Assembly (NCBI GenBank): GCA_024103175.1
Contig: JAGFJE010000020.1
Span: forward strand, 1-46,692
Direction of reading: 5' to 3'
Source: Phaeodactylibacter sp.
GTDB lineage: Bacteria > Bacteroidota > Bacteroidia > Chitinophagales > Saprospiraceae
Length of the DNA: 46,692 nt
The stretch's first letter is position 1, and the number at the start of each line of letters is the position of its first letter. Position numbers and translations under genes: made by a program. The notes beneath the pieces are model-generated. The model made no database searches. It worked only from the letters and a program-made list of their open reading frames with translations, and was not told the DNA's origin. This document shows positions 1 to 9,700 of this stretch, piece by piece.

Positions 1-41
1 AATAAACCTAATCAACCCATCAACTTATCAACCAACTCACG
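1..41. repeat. TCAACC-rich interspersed repeat fragment
   Basis: The first 41 bases are a string of TCAACC/TCAACT-type heptamers. The same words make up the right arm of the palindromic element inside the SecA-like gene at 20455-20543, so this is probably one arm of the same repeat family cut by the window edge. Between it and 262 I see no gene, only AT-rich sequence with no clear structure. Confidence 0.45.
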
Positions 42-262
42 ATCTGGTCAGGGCTACGGAAATCCACTTTCCGCAGCTGCATTCTTCCTAATGTTATCAA
101 CAACAATCGAAACGGGAAAAGGGTTCTTGTTGTTTTTACACTAAGTGAAAAAGTTTGAGATTTAACACTCTGTTAATCCACCGGCGCCAAAGTTGCCCTC
201 CCCTCGTCAATCAAGTATCAGTATTTGCAAAAATCAATGAAGACTCGCTGTAGCGACGCCAG

Positions 263-270
263 TACCTTTG
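263..270 (+). promoter_or_regulatory. Candidate Bacteroidota promoter -7 box
   Basis: TACCTTTG matches the Bacteroidota sigma-A -7 consensus TAnnTTTG. A well-spaced -33 TTTG is not evident: the nearest TTTG, at 224-227, is too far upstream. A transcript starting near 277 would run straight into the terminator-like hairpin at 315-345, giving either a short RNA of roughly 70 nt or an attenuated leader for the MFS gene. Confidence 0.35.
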
Positions 271-314
271 CACTGTCAATACGAAGTTTCATACATTGCC
301 ATTTAACTTCAACA

Positions 315-345
315 GGGGCTTCTTAAAAAAGAAGTCCCGTTTTTT
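315..345 (+). terminator. Intrinsic terminator upstream of MFS gene
   Basis: A 10-bp stem (315-324 with 329-338, one G-T pair) closes a 4-A loop and is followed by a run of six T after one G. This is a textbook intrinsic terminator on the + strand. It lies about 60 bp before the MFS start with no coding sequence before it, so it ends either an off-window transcript or a short leader/sRNA. Confidence 0.7.
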
Positions 346-408
346 GTAACGGTATATAGTGACGCCATTTTGTATGGAACGTAACGGAAAAAAACTACCC
401 AATTGCGT

Positions 409-1554
409 ATGATCAGAACACTGAAAGCATTTGCATTTCATTTACCGAGCCTTTCGGTAGGGCTCACCTTCATGACGCTGAGTATATTGTTCGGGAGCTG
501 GCTTGCCCGGCTTCCGGAAGTGCAGGCAGCCCTTGCCCTTTCGGAGGGGCAGCTGGGGGTAGCGCTGCTTGGCCTCCCGCTGGGCGCCCTTTTTATGATG
601 CCTTTTTCGGGCTGGCTGATGAAGCGGATCCACACCGGCAGGGCGATGATCCTGTCCACACTGTTATTTTGTGCCAGCCTGCCGGTTCCCGCGTTTGCGC
701 AAAGCCAGTGGAGCCTCATGGCCGGCCTCTTCATCGTAGGCCTGTTCAACAGCTTCATGAACATTTCGATGAATGCGGCGGCGGCGGCTGTCGAGCAACA
801 GTACCGAACCACCATCATGTCGGCCTGTCACGGGATGTTCAGCCTGGGGGCCATGATCGGCGCCGGCAGCGCCGGGCTTATTGCGGCGGCGGGCGTCCCT
901 CTGCAGAGCCACCTCATTGCGGTAGCCCTGCTCATGGTAGGCCTGCAGCTACTGCTGCGGCCGGTCATCTTTGCCTTACCCAATAGCGAGTCGGACGGTT
1001 CCTCTTTCGCCCTGCCCTCCAAAGCATTGCTGGGGCTGGCCTTCATCGGCTTCTGCATCATGATCGGAGAAGGGGCGATAGCCGACTGGAGCGCCATCTA
1101 CCTGCGCAACATCCTGCAGGCCAACCCCTTCGTGGCCAGCCTTGGTTATGCCGGTTTTTCGCTGGCCATGGCCCTGGGCCGCTTTGCCGGCGACGGCGTC
1201 CGGATGCGCTTCGGGGCAGGGCGGCTGGTCGTTGTGGGTAGCCTCCTGGGCGCCGGCGGGCTGGCGGCAGTGACGCTGATCCCTTCGGCGGCAACGGCCG
1301 TCCTGGGCTTTATTCTGGTGGGCCTGGGATTCTCCACGGTGGTGCCCCTGCTGTTCAGCGCGGCAGCCAAAACGCCGGGTGTAGCCCCGGGTACGGGCAT
1401 TGCGGCGGTGGCCAGTGCCGGCGTCGTGGGCTTTCTCATCGGCCCTCCGCTGATCGGCGGCATTGCCGAACATTTCGGGCTGAGCGCAGGGCTGGGCGTG
1501 GTGGCGGTGCTGGCGCTGGCGGCGGCGCTGGTGGCGCGGAGGGTGCGGGTGTAG
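409..1554 (+). CDS. MFS transporter, YbjJ-like
   Basis: This is an inner-membrane permease of the major facilitator superfamily, 381 residues from the ATG at 409; a TTG two codons upstream is also in frame but ATG is preferred. About 12 hydrophobic helices are visible. The N-terminal half carries an SWLARLPEVQ segment and a helix 2-3 loop (GWLMKRIHTGRA), and the same fold repeats in the second half (ALGRFAGDGVRMRFGAGR). The sequence resembles the YbjJ/fucose-permease-like branch, whose substrates are mostly unknown. A strong hairpin terminator follows at 1643. Neighbours give no substrate clue, so the transported molecule cannot be named. Confidence 0.85.
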   Translation: MIRTLKAFAFHLPSLSVGLTFMTLSILFGSWLARLPEVQAALALSEGQLGVALLGLPLGALFMMPFSGWLMKRIHTGRAMILSTLLFCASLPVPAFAQSQWSLMAGLFIVGLFNSFMNISMNAAAAAVEQQYRTTIMSACHGMFSLGAMIGAGSAGLIAAAGVPLQSHLIAVALLMVGLQLLLRPVIFALPNSESDGSSFALPSKALLGLAFIGFCIMIGEGAIADWSAIYLRNILQANPFVASLGYAGFSLAMALGRFAGDGVRMRFGAGRLVVVGSLLGAGGLAAVTLIPSAATAVLGFILVGLGFSTVVPLLFSAAAKTPGVAPGTGIAAVASAGVVGFLIGPPLIGGIAEHFGLSAGLGVVAVLALAAALVARRVRV

Positions 1555-1642
1555 GGTGTGATTCGTGATTTGGGATTCGTTCGATTTCAGGACCCGCCCT
1601 CCCTTTTATGAATACCAATCAATTATTGTCCCATGAATATGG

Positions 1643-1667
1643 AGCCGGGCCATGGCCCGGCTTTTTC
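1643..1667 (+). terminator. Intrinsic terminator of MFS gene
   Basis: A perfect 8-bp GC-rich stem (1643-1650 with 1655-1662) with a CATG loop is followed by TTTT. It sits between the convergent MFS and TIR genes. The T-run makes it a terminator for the + strand transcript; it ends three bases before the stop codon of the opposing gene. Confidence 0.85.
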
Positions 1668-1669
1668 AT

Positions 1670-3202
1670 TTACAAACCAAGCCCCTCAATCAAAGAAGCG
1701 TCCACAATATTCGCCCACTGCAGGCCGGGGTCATTCACCAGGTGCGGATATTCCAGGGCGAGGAATTTATCGTAGAGCTTTCCGCCCAGCTGGTCATCGC
1801 GGTGCGGCCCCAGCCCGAAGAAATGCAGATTGTCGTCGTGGGTACACAGATGCACTTTTGCCAGAGAACTCTCAAAGTAATTGGTAAGGGCTTCCACCAG
1901 AGAAGTACGGATGGTAGACGGGATGATGGCGGGCAACGGCCGCAGGATGGCGTTGATCAGCACCTCCACCGCCGATTCCTGGTACCGGGGCGCTCCGATG
2001 AACTCCTGCACCTCCAGCAGCCATCCTTTCAGCATTTCCTGTAGTTCTTCGCGATTGAGGCTGATGTATTCCTCGCTGGCGACCAGCACGTCGGCAATGA
2101 GGTTGGGATACTGGCCGGAGTGGGCCAGCACGTGCACGTCTTTGGTTTCATTGAGGCAGGCCTCCACGAAGGGGCTCCACAACACCAGGGCGTCAATTTT
2201 CTTATTGTTCATAAAGGCTTTGGCCAACTGGTCGAGGTTGGCGTGCCGCTGGGGGGCGAGCCTGACGTCCTGCAGGCTCAGTTTATGCTCCCGCAAAACG
2301 TAGTGCAGAAAGGTCTGGGAGGGAGAGTCGAGTGGAAAATGAATGGTTTTCCCCTTCAGCTCTTCGACGGACCGGATGTTTTTGCGCGCCAGGATGGCGT
2401 CGGCCCCATTCGACCACGATGCCTGATAAATGACCCGGGGGCGCCAGTCGCGGACCTTATCGATCACATAGGGCAGGCGGTCGATGGTCGACCAGATGAG
2501 GTTGGCCTCTCCTGTCTTGAAGGCGTCGCAAACCTGGTCGACGTCGTCGTTGAGAGAGAACTGGATCTCCCGCTTGTATTTCTGGTAGAGGCTGATATTC
2601 TTGTTGCGGACGAAGCCGTCATTGTACATAATGCCGGGAATGAATCCGATCCAGGTCGGAATGATGATCTTCACCCCTTTGGCGTTGATGCGTTCGATGT
2701 ATTCTTCCAGCGACTTGGTGATGCGGGCGTAGGCCTCATCCAGGTTATCGGAGCTGGACAGGATCTTATCGAAAACGCGCAGGTCTTCGATATCGTACTG
2801 CTCGTCGTAGATGTCCTCCCAGCCGTAGAGGTGGTTGAGCAAAACCGGGACGATGAAGCGCTCGTTCTTCCGGTATTCGTCGCTGCGGCTGAAGTGAGCG
2901 TAGGTTTCCAGCAGGAAACGGGCCTCCCCGTCAATAACCTTGTCGTTGATAAAATCGGGGCTGATGAGCATCAGGGTGATGTCCGCCTTTTTGAGTTCTT
3001 CTTTGGTTTCGCGCAGCACTTCCCCGCCGAGCTCCACATCGGTGGCGGCCCAGATCCTGATATTCTTATGGATATTGGCCAGGCCGGTAAAATGTTTCTT
3101 CAGGCCCTGCCAGTAGTCCTCATCGGCCTGGGCGTACAAAACGGCGATGTTGATGTTTTTGGGCGTGCCGGGCTGCCGGCTTTCCAGTGGTTGTACAGGC
3201 AT
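1670..3202 (-). CDS. TIR domain fused to NMT1/SsuA-type substrate-binding domain
   Basis: A 510-residue protein without signal peptide or membrane segment, so probably cytoplasmic. Residues about 17-172 read as a bacterial TIR domain of the TIR_2 type: IAVLYAQADEDYW at the first strand, ITLMLISPDFIND at the D-strand, and FIVPVLLNHLYGW near the end. E93 (in VIDGEARFLLE) is the likely counterpart of the NADase catalytic Glu. Residues about 178-505 resemble the periplasmic binding protein of nitrate/taurine/thiamine-precursor ABC systems (WIGFIPGIMYNDGF; WSNGADAILARKNI; VEELKGKTIHF; ALVLWSPFVEACL). No ABC permease or ATPase is nearby. The binding domain may act as a ligand sensor gating the TIR; that role is inference. 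It is a single gene divergent from the PKD-like protein at 3408. Domain calls are firm; function is open. Confidence 0.85.
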   Translation of the reverse strand: MPVQPLESRQPGTPKNINIAVLYAQADEDYWQGLKKHFTGLANIHKNIRIWAATDVELGGEVLRETKEELKKADITLMLISPDFINDKVIDGEARFLLETYAHFSRSDEYRKNERFIVPVLLNHLYGWEDIYDEQYDIEDLRVFDKILSSSDNLDEAYARITKSLEEYIERINAKGVKIIIPTWIGFIPGIMYNDGFVRNKNISLYQKYKREIQFSLNDDVDQVCDAFKTGEANLIWSTIDRLPYVIDKVRDWRPRVIYQASWSNGADAILARKNIRSVEELKGKTIHFPLDSPSQTFLHYVLREHKLSLQDVRLAPQRHANLDQLAKAFMNNKKIDALVLWSPFVEACLNETKDVHVLAHSGQYPNLIADVLVASEEYISLNREELQEMLKGWLLEVQEFIGAPRYQESAVEVLINAILRPLPAIIPSTIRTSLVEALTNYFESSLAKVHLCTHDDNLHFFGLGPHRDDQLGGKLYDKFLALEYPHLVNDPGLQWANIVDASLIEGLGL

Positions 3203-3407
3203 AGGGGTAAAATATTATGCTTCAGCGTAACTGTTGGCGGAAATAAGGTATAAAGTATTAGGTAAAAGCGCTTTTTGCAATAACGCAACTTTGGTTGAAA
3301 TAGTTACAGCGCTCCGCCATACGAAGGAAAAATAGCTGATTCTTTCAGATATTTTAATTAAATTGATAACTGAAAATTCAATTCCTGAAACCCAAACCCC
3401 TACCCCC

Positions 3408-5432
3408 ATGTCAAAAACCTGTCGATTACCGGTTTTAGCGCTACTGCTGTTTGCCCTGCACCCTTTTTTTGCCTTTTCTCAATTTGGCTTTTCCGACTGG
3501 CTGGATTACGACCCCTCCTCGGGGCAGTTCCGGCTGAAGAAGGAAAGGATTCCGCCGCTCAACGGCTGGCCGGAGTCTAAGGAGCCGCCTTCCTGGGGCA
3601 TTTACCTGTGGGAGTTCGGCGACGGCCATTATTCCTTTGAGGAGGAGCCCGAACACCGATACCTTGAAAGGGGAGCCTACAATATCCGGTTGCACCTTAC
3701 TCCTTTCTACGCCACCAACAGCCCGCTGACGCTGCGCGCCAGTGTTGACGCGCCCGGAAAGGGGCGGCCCCACCCCGCTTACAACCTGGAGGGAAAAAAG
3801 GCGATGCTGGAGAGCAACTCTTCCGATTATATCGTCCCCGAGCAGCCCTTCCAACTCATCACTCACTACGAAACCCCCGCCCGGCTCTCTGGCTCGGTAG
3901 ACGGCTATCTCTTCCTGTTTTACAACAAAAAGAAAGAGATCAGCTTTCTATATAATGCTTTCGAGCTGATCGGCGAACGCACCCACTACAATGAGAAGGG
4001 GCTGAGCGATAGCGAAGCCACGGCCGTAGTTGCCAGCCGGCTTTCCGGTACCCGGCAGGCCGCTGCCCAGGAACTGGATAACCTGTACAAGAACAAGCTC
4101 GCCTACCGTATCGAAGGGATGGGCCACGAAGAACAACGCCGCTTATTTCTCTCCCTGGAATCCAGCCGCCACCTGCGCAGCCAGCAGGACAAGAACCGGG
4201 AACTGACGGTTGCCACCCTCTGGGTGCCCGACGAGGGCGAGTTCAGCAAAGAGGAGTACTACGACGAGCATAAGATGCAGATCCTCGCCGTGTACGACCC
4301 CAACCGCATACGGGTGCAGCCCCGTATCGCCCACTTCCGTAAGGGCTTTTCCAAAAAGCTGCACTACAAAGTAGAATTCCAGAACAAAGAGGAGGGGCGC
4401 GTTCGCGATGTCACCGTCAACGTTCCCATCGACAAAAGCCTCGACCTGGAAAGCGTCAAGCTGGGCAAAATGAACCCCGCCATGGAAATCTGCCCCTACG
4501 GCTACAATGGCAAAGACCGCTCCTGTATTGAACTACAGCGGGTTACCGGATCATATAAGGATACGGTGCGCATCATCCTGCGCAATGTCGGCCTGGAGGG
4601 GAAAAAGGCGAAGGGCTTCTTCCAGAGCAAACAATCCACCAAGGGGTTTGTGGAATTCGACATCGAGACCACCGACTGGAAAGTTGGCGCCAACCGGGTG
4701 CGGGCCTACATCGTCTTTGACGAGGTAGACCCGGTGGAAACCCGCAACGCCAGGACCCAGTGGCGGCATCGCGCCGCCTATTTCCGCCCCGGCATTGCGG
4801 TTGGGCCCAATATCAAAGGTTTTGAAAACGACGCTTCCAGCCTCGTAGGCCGCCTCAACTTCGCCATCGGCGTACAGGACGCGCCCATTACCACCGGGCT
4901 GGCCTACGGGGCAGAGCTCGGCCTCTCCGACTTCCGGTTCACCCGCGAGGTGGCCAGCCTCATCGAAAACCCGGGCAACCTGCCGGCCGGCGCTCAACTG
5001 GTGTCTGTAGAACACGCGCGCCTCAACTACCTGGAAGCCAGGGCATGGGGCGGCTATCAGCTCCACGGTTGGCTGCGGGCCTACGCCGGGGCCGGCCTGT
5101 CTATACCGGCCAGCGGCAAAGTGGAAGCGGAATCCAGCATCATTAACCCCGAGGGCGGCTTTCCGATCCTGCAGGGGTCCGGAACATCCCGTTTCGGCCT
5201 GTTCCAATCCCGGGAACCGCTGTCCGTCTTCGATTCGGAGTCCGAACTGCGCAACGCCATGGGCGTCAACTGGCAGATCGGCATCGAGGCCGGCGTGATG
5301 GATATTTTCACCCTGGGCATCAACCAGGAAGCGCGCTTCTTTCCCCGCTTTTACCACAAAGAGTGCGCCACGCTGTTCAGCTGGCAGGCCTACCTGAGGA
5401 TCCGGTTGTTCCCCGTTGGCGGCAGGCTGTAA
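3408..5432 (+). CDS. Secreted PKD-like protein with barrel-like C-terminus
   Basis: The ATG at 3408 is chosen because it starts a signal peptide (MSKTCRLPVLALLLFALHPF, cleavage near FAFSQ). The mature 650-residue protein opens with a PKD-like segment (YLWEFGDGHYSFEEEPEHRY, residues about 55-95). A long middle part includes a second beta-sandwich-like stretch (KGFSKKLHYKVEFQNKEEGRVRDV). The last 200 residues have alternating aromatic/Gly strands (YLEARAWGGYQLHGWLRAYAGAGL) like an outer-membrane beta-barrel. It is probably an outer-membrane or surface protein. The lipoprotein gene 41 bp downstream is likely cotranscribed. I do not recognise a named family; function unknown. Confidence 0.75.
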   Translation: MSKTCRLPVLALLLFALHPFFAFSQFGFSDWLDYDPSSGQFRLKKERIPPLNGWPESKEPPSWGIYLWEFGDGHYSFEEEPEHRYLERGAYNIRLHLTPFYATNSPLTLRASVDAPGKGRPHPAYNLEGKKAMLESNSSDYIVPEQPFQLITHYETPARLSGSVDGYLFLFYNKKKEISFLYNAFELIGERTHYNEKGLSDSEATAVVASRLSGTRQAAAQELDNLYKNKLAYRIEGMGHEEQRRLFLSLESSRHLRSQQDKNRELTVATLWVPDEGEFSKEEYYDEHKMQILAVYDPNRIRVQPRIAHFRKGFSKKLHYKVEFQNKEEGRVRDVTVNVPIDKSLDLESVKLGKMNPAMEICPYGYNGKDRSCIELQRVTGSYKDTVRIILRNVGLEGKKAKGFFQSKQSTKGFVEFDIETTDWKVGANRVRAYIVFDEVDPVETRNARTQWRHRAAYFRPGIAVGPNIKGFENDASSLVGRLNFAIGVQDAPITTGLAYGAELGLSDFRFTREVASLIENPGNLPAGAQLVSVEHARLNYLEARAWGGYQLHGWLRAYAGAGLSIPASGKVEAESSIINPEGGFPILQGSGTSRFGLFQSREPLSVFDSESELRNAMGVNWQIGIEAGVMDIFTLGINQEARFFPRFYHKECATLFSWQAYLRIRLFPVGGRL

Positions 5433-5472
5433 ACCTCTTATTTCATCTGATTTAAAACACACCCCATATATC

Positions 5473-6744
5473 ATGAAAAATATCCTGATCCTTATCCCGC
5501 TGATGATCCTGATGGCCGCCTGTAATTGTGACGAAAGCCACCCGCTGGTCGGCGGTGATGAACTGGAAATTCCCGACGTATTCGTCGTTACCAATATCAG
5601 CTATACCACTATTATCTCAGACAATGTGGAATTCGAAGGCATCCAGGTGCTTTTTAACCAGGACGTCAATCCCGAACTGGTGATCGACAGCCTGAACTTC
5701 TTTGTCGAAGGAGCGGATGTCATCTATTCCGGCAACTTCTGGGTATGGGAAAACCGGATCTTCCTGCCCTGCGGAGATTTCTACTGCCAGTCCACCGAAG
5801 ATTGCCAACCGGTTATCCGATTGTCCGGCGAGCCCGATACCGGCATACGCAGCCTGGAGGGCGACAAACTCCTCGATGGGGACCGGGACGGCAGGCCCGG
5901 CGGCGATTTTGTACAGGAAGTATCCGTTACGGGCTGCACTTTCCCCGGTTTCCGCGTATTCGTTTTTCCGGAAGAAGACACCATTTTCGTACCGGATGAC
6001 CCGGAGATCCCGTTGATCTTTGAAGTTGATTTCAGCAGCCCGGCCGACCCCAATACCGTTCGTTTCGATACCGACACCGATAACATCCGGATCTTCCGGC
6101 AAAACGACGACGCCGGCATCCCGTTCAATATGCAATGGGCCGATGGCGGATTCTCCGGCCTGGACCTTATTGTTTACGGCCCGGGCAGCATCTGCGAAGG
6201 CTTGCAGCCCTGTGTTTTCAGGGTGTTCATCGAAGGATCGATATACAACCTGGACGGCGTGCAGCTGGACGGGGACGGGAACGGCGAACCGGGAGGAAAT
6301 TTCATCAAAGATTACATCATAGTGCCGGAGGGCGGGCCGCTTTTACAGGTCAAGTCGCCGGGGGAGGATACGATATGGCTGGACTGGGGCCCTGACACCG
6401 CAACGGTGGCAATCTCTTTCTCTCTTCCCGTGGGCCCCAATAACCTGATACTCGGCCGGGACTTTAGCTTCTTCTGCTCAAATGGTGCATCAATCGACCG
6501 TTCGCACTTTCAGTTTATCTGGGAAGAAGGGTCGGAGGAAAACGGGCGGCTCGAATTTCCTTACTGGGTGCCCGGTGAGTACTGCGGCGGCGGCGTGGAT
6601 ACTTTGAATGGACAGTTTGTGAACATCATGAAAGTAGTCATCAGCGACCAGGTGCAAAGCACCGGCGGCGTACAGTTGGACGGCGACTACAACGGCGTTG
6701 CCGGAGGGGATGCCGTGAAGTATTTCATTCTACCCCTACCCTGA
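5473..6744 (+). CDS. Lipoprotein with repeated Ig-like/Asp-rich motifs
   Basis: The ATG at 5473 gives a lipoprotein signal (KNILILIPLMILMAAC, lipobox MAAC), so the 423-residue protein is probably lipid-anchored. It has three repeat units, each ending in an Asp/Gly-rich motif: LLDGDRDGRPGGDF, VQLDGDGNGEPGGNF and VQLDGDYNGVAGGDA. Such endings are common in SbsA-type bacterial Ig-like domains and could bind calcium through the D-x-D-x-D-G spacing. Cysteines are unusually many (for example CNCDE, CGDFYCQSTEDC), suggesting disulfides outside the cytoplasm. It follows the PKD-like gene in the same direction and its stop lies only 15 bp from the convergent CHAT gene. Role not known; adhesion or cell-surface assembly is a guess. 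Confidence 0.75.
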   Translation: MKNILILIPLMILMAACNCDESHPLVGGDELEIPDVFVVTNISYTTIISDNVEFEGIQVLFNQDVNPELVIDSLNFFVEGADVIYSGNFWVWENRIFLPCGDFYCQSTEDCQPVIRLSGEPDTGIRSLEGDKLLDGDRDGRPGGDFVQEVSVTGCTFPGFRVFVFPEEDTIFVPDDPEIPLIFEVDFSSPADPNTVRFDTDTDNIRIFRQNDDAGIPFNMQWADGGFSGLDLIVYGPGSICEGLQPCVFRVFIEGSIYNLDGVQLDGDGNGEPGGNFIKDYIIVPEGGPLLQVKSPGEDTIWLDWGPDTATVAISFSLPVGPNNLILGRDFSFFCSNGASIDRSHFQFIWEEGSEENGRLEFPYWVPGEYCGGGVDTLNGQFVNIMKVVISDQVQSTGGVQLDGDYNGVAGGDAVKYFILPLP

Positions 6745-6759
6745 CCTTCGGGTTCATAT

Positions 6760-9700
6760 TTACTGAAGCGGCCGCCGCTCTGTGCGCCACAGCAGCAGGC
6801 GCCCATCTACAGTGCCGACAACGTACCACCGCCCCTGGGGCTGAGCGGTAAGGGCTTCGGCCTGGCACTCTCCGGACAGGCGCTGGAAGAGGAAGCCTTC
6901 ACGGGAGTACAGGCCAAGCTCACAGGGGTTGGCCGTAGGGCTGAGATAGGCCTGGCCGCCCGGATACCATTCGGCGCCGGCCCGGGCGGGAAGTAGTCGA
7001 AAATTCCCGCCCCGCCCCTTCCAGAGATAAGCCGAATCACTATCCGTAAGCAAGAGGGCTTCTCCGGTGCTCCCCACGGATAGCCCTCCCAGCATTCCCC
7101 CCGGGGTAGCCCGCTGCTGCTCCTCCAGGCCGGGCAGGGAACGTACACTGAATTTGCCGTCCAGAGTAGTGATCAGTAATTGGTTCCCGTCGGCCGTAAA
7201 GGCCAGGGCGCTGATATCGGGAAGCTCGCCATCCTGGGTTTCCTGCAGCAGTTTTTCCTCCCGCCAGTCCCACAGGTTGATCCGCCCGGTGGCATCGGCA
7301 GCGGCCAGGCGGTTGCCTCTCAGCGCGACAACGGAAGGGCCGCTGCCGGAGCGCCCGATCCGGTACACCGGTTTTCCGGACTGTATTTCCACGAAAACGG
7401 CCTCGCCTTCCATAGTGGGGCCGGCCAGCAGTTTCCCATCGGCAGCGGCCTGCAGGCTGGTTACCTGCCCTTCCGGCCATTGATAGCGGCTTTGTACCTC
7501 CCAGTTATCGGCCTCCAGGATATAAATGCTATCGGAGCCGGTGGCGGCCGCCAGGTACCGCCCGTCCGGCGTAAAGGCCAGGTATTCGATGCTGGCCCGG
7601 CTGAGCCGGATCTCCGGCTCCGGCAAAGGATAGGGAAACTCCCAGGAACGGACGGTGCTGTCCGCAGAGGCCGTGTAAATGATGTTCTGGCCGCCCTGGT
7701 AGAAAATAGTGTGCAGTTCCCTGCGGTGGCCTTTCAGAAGCCGGTAGGGCTGTCCATCCGCTGTGCTCGTTGCCTGCACCTTTCCCGTGGCGTCGGCTGA
7801 TATCAGGAACGCGCCGTCACCGGAAAAGGCCAGAGCGGTAATATCGGCACGATGCCCGGCAATATCAAGGAAGGTTGCCCATTCTTCCCCCGCTCTGTTC
7901 CAGAGCTGCAGGCCGCCATCCTGGCCGCCGATGGCCAAAAGGCCGTCGGCCGGGTTGAAGGCCATGATTTTTATTTGGCCATGGCCCCATACGAGGCTGT
8001 CTGTTGGAGCCGCCGTTCCTCCGCTCAGAGTGAATTGCCAGGCCCGCCCCTCCTTAGCGCCTACAAAAACCGTTGATTCAAAGGTATTATCGCTTCCTCC
8101 GATGGCCAGGGCCGTTGCTTCACCAGACAAGGTAAGTTCCTGTAAAAGGCGTCCGGTAGCGGCATCCCACGAACGTACCGACCCATTGGCCTGCCGGCTG
8201 ATCAGCCACCGGCCGTTCGCACTAAGGGCGAGCTCGCGCACCGAGGAGGTGTCGTATCCCGGAGGAGCAGCAAATACAAGCGGTTCTCCATTGCCCCTCC
8301 AGTCCCACCGGTAAGCATTGCGGTCTTCCGAGCCGATGAACAGGCTGCCTTCCGGCCCAAACGCCAATGCATAACAGGGGCTGTTGGCGGCTGTAAACGT
8401 ATTTACCCGTTCTTGCTCATCCGTGGAGTACAGGTATACGATATTCCCGGCGCCGGGAGATACGGCAAAATGGGCGCCATCGGGTGAAAAGGCGGCGGCG
8501 GTGAGGTAGTGTTCCGTTTTGAGCAGCGGTTCGTACAGCACACTCTGCTCGTAGAGGCGGTAGGCGGCTTCCAGTTTTCCCCGTTTATTCAGGAAGGCCG
8601 GCGCCCGCTCGTAGGCATTCATAATGTGGGCCAGGCCGGAGGTGGGGTCATCTTCCGCCACCAGGCGGCCTTGGTTGAAGGTATTCTCAATGTCGAGGCG
8701 GTACCAGTAAAAGGAGGCGATGAGGGCCACCAGTGCGATAGCGATTACCGCTACCCAGCGGAAGATGCGGTTGCGGCGGCGTTCGGCTTCCAGTTCCCCT
8801 CGCCGCAGGCGGCTTTTTTCGATCAGTTCTATCTCCATGGGCAGCCAGATGCGCATGCCTTCGGCGCCGTTCTCCACCAGCGCCAGGTCATCTTCTTCGA
8901 TGACGGCTTCCTCCGGGTTCCTGATATAATCGATGACCTTGGCTTCCAGGATGCGGAGGGCCCGCTGCCCCGGCTTGTCGGAATCCCGCATCTCCTTCTG
9001 CACGATGGGCGCCAGGGTATCGTGGGCCAGAGCGGTCTTATCGCCTTCCATTCCGGCCAGCAGGTAGGTCTCCTGGAAGCGGTGGATCAGGCTGTCCAGG
9101 ATATCGCTCTGGTGCTGGTAGAGGATGCGCAGCTGCTGGATGTCGCGGCTTTCGGCAGTACCCAGGCGGGTAGTGTGGAAGTTCAGGATGTCGAGCGCCA
9201 GCCCGGAGCTGGCCACCGCCCGGTCGATGGTTTTTTCCCAGCGCTCGATCTGCCGCATCTGTTGTTCGAAGAAGTCGCCCAGCAATAGGCCCTGCTCGCG
9301 GAGGTTGCGGTAATTTTCGGAACTGAACACCCGCCGGGGCTGGACTTCCTGTTGCTGCCACATCTTGGTGAGGGTGATCTGCAGGACCGGGGAGATGGGC
9401 GAGTCCGGGTCGGCCAACAGGTTGTTGGCGATCTCAAGAGGCAGGCCGGGCTCTACCTCCAAACGGTACTTCTGCCGCAACTGCTCGGTGCTGGCAAGGC
9501 CGTTCACCACCTCGACAATGCCCTTTTTGTCGAGCTTGTCCAGAAAAAATTCCTCGCGCAGGATGCGGTAGCGATTGAAGATCTTGAGGAAGTCAGAATG
9601 GTACTCCTTGCGGTAGCTGAGCAGCAGTTTCCCCTTTGGCCCCTGCCCGGCTTCTCCGAAGATGCGCTGCACCTGCCGGAGGAAGCTCTCCAGCTCGTTG

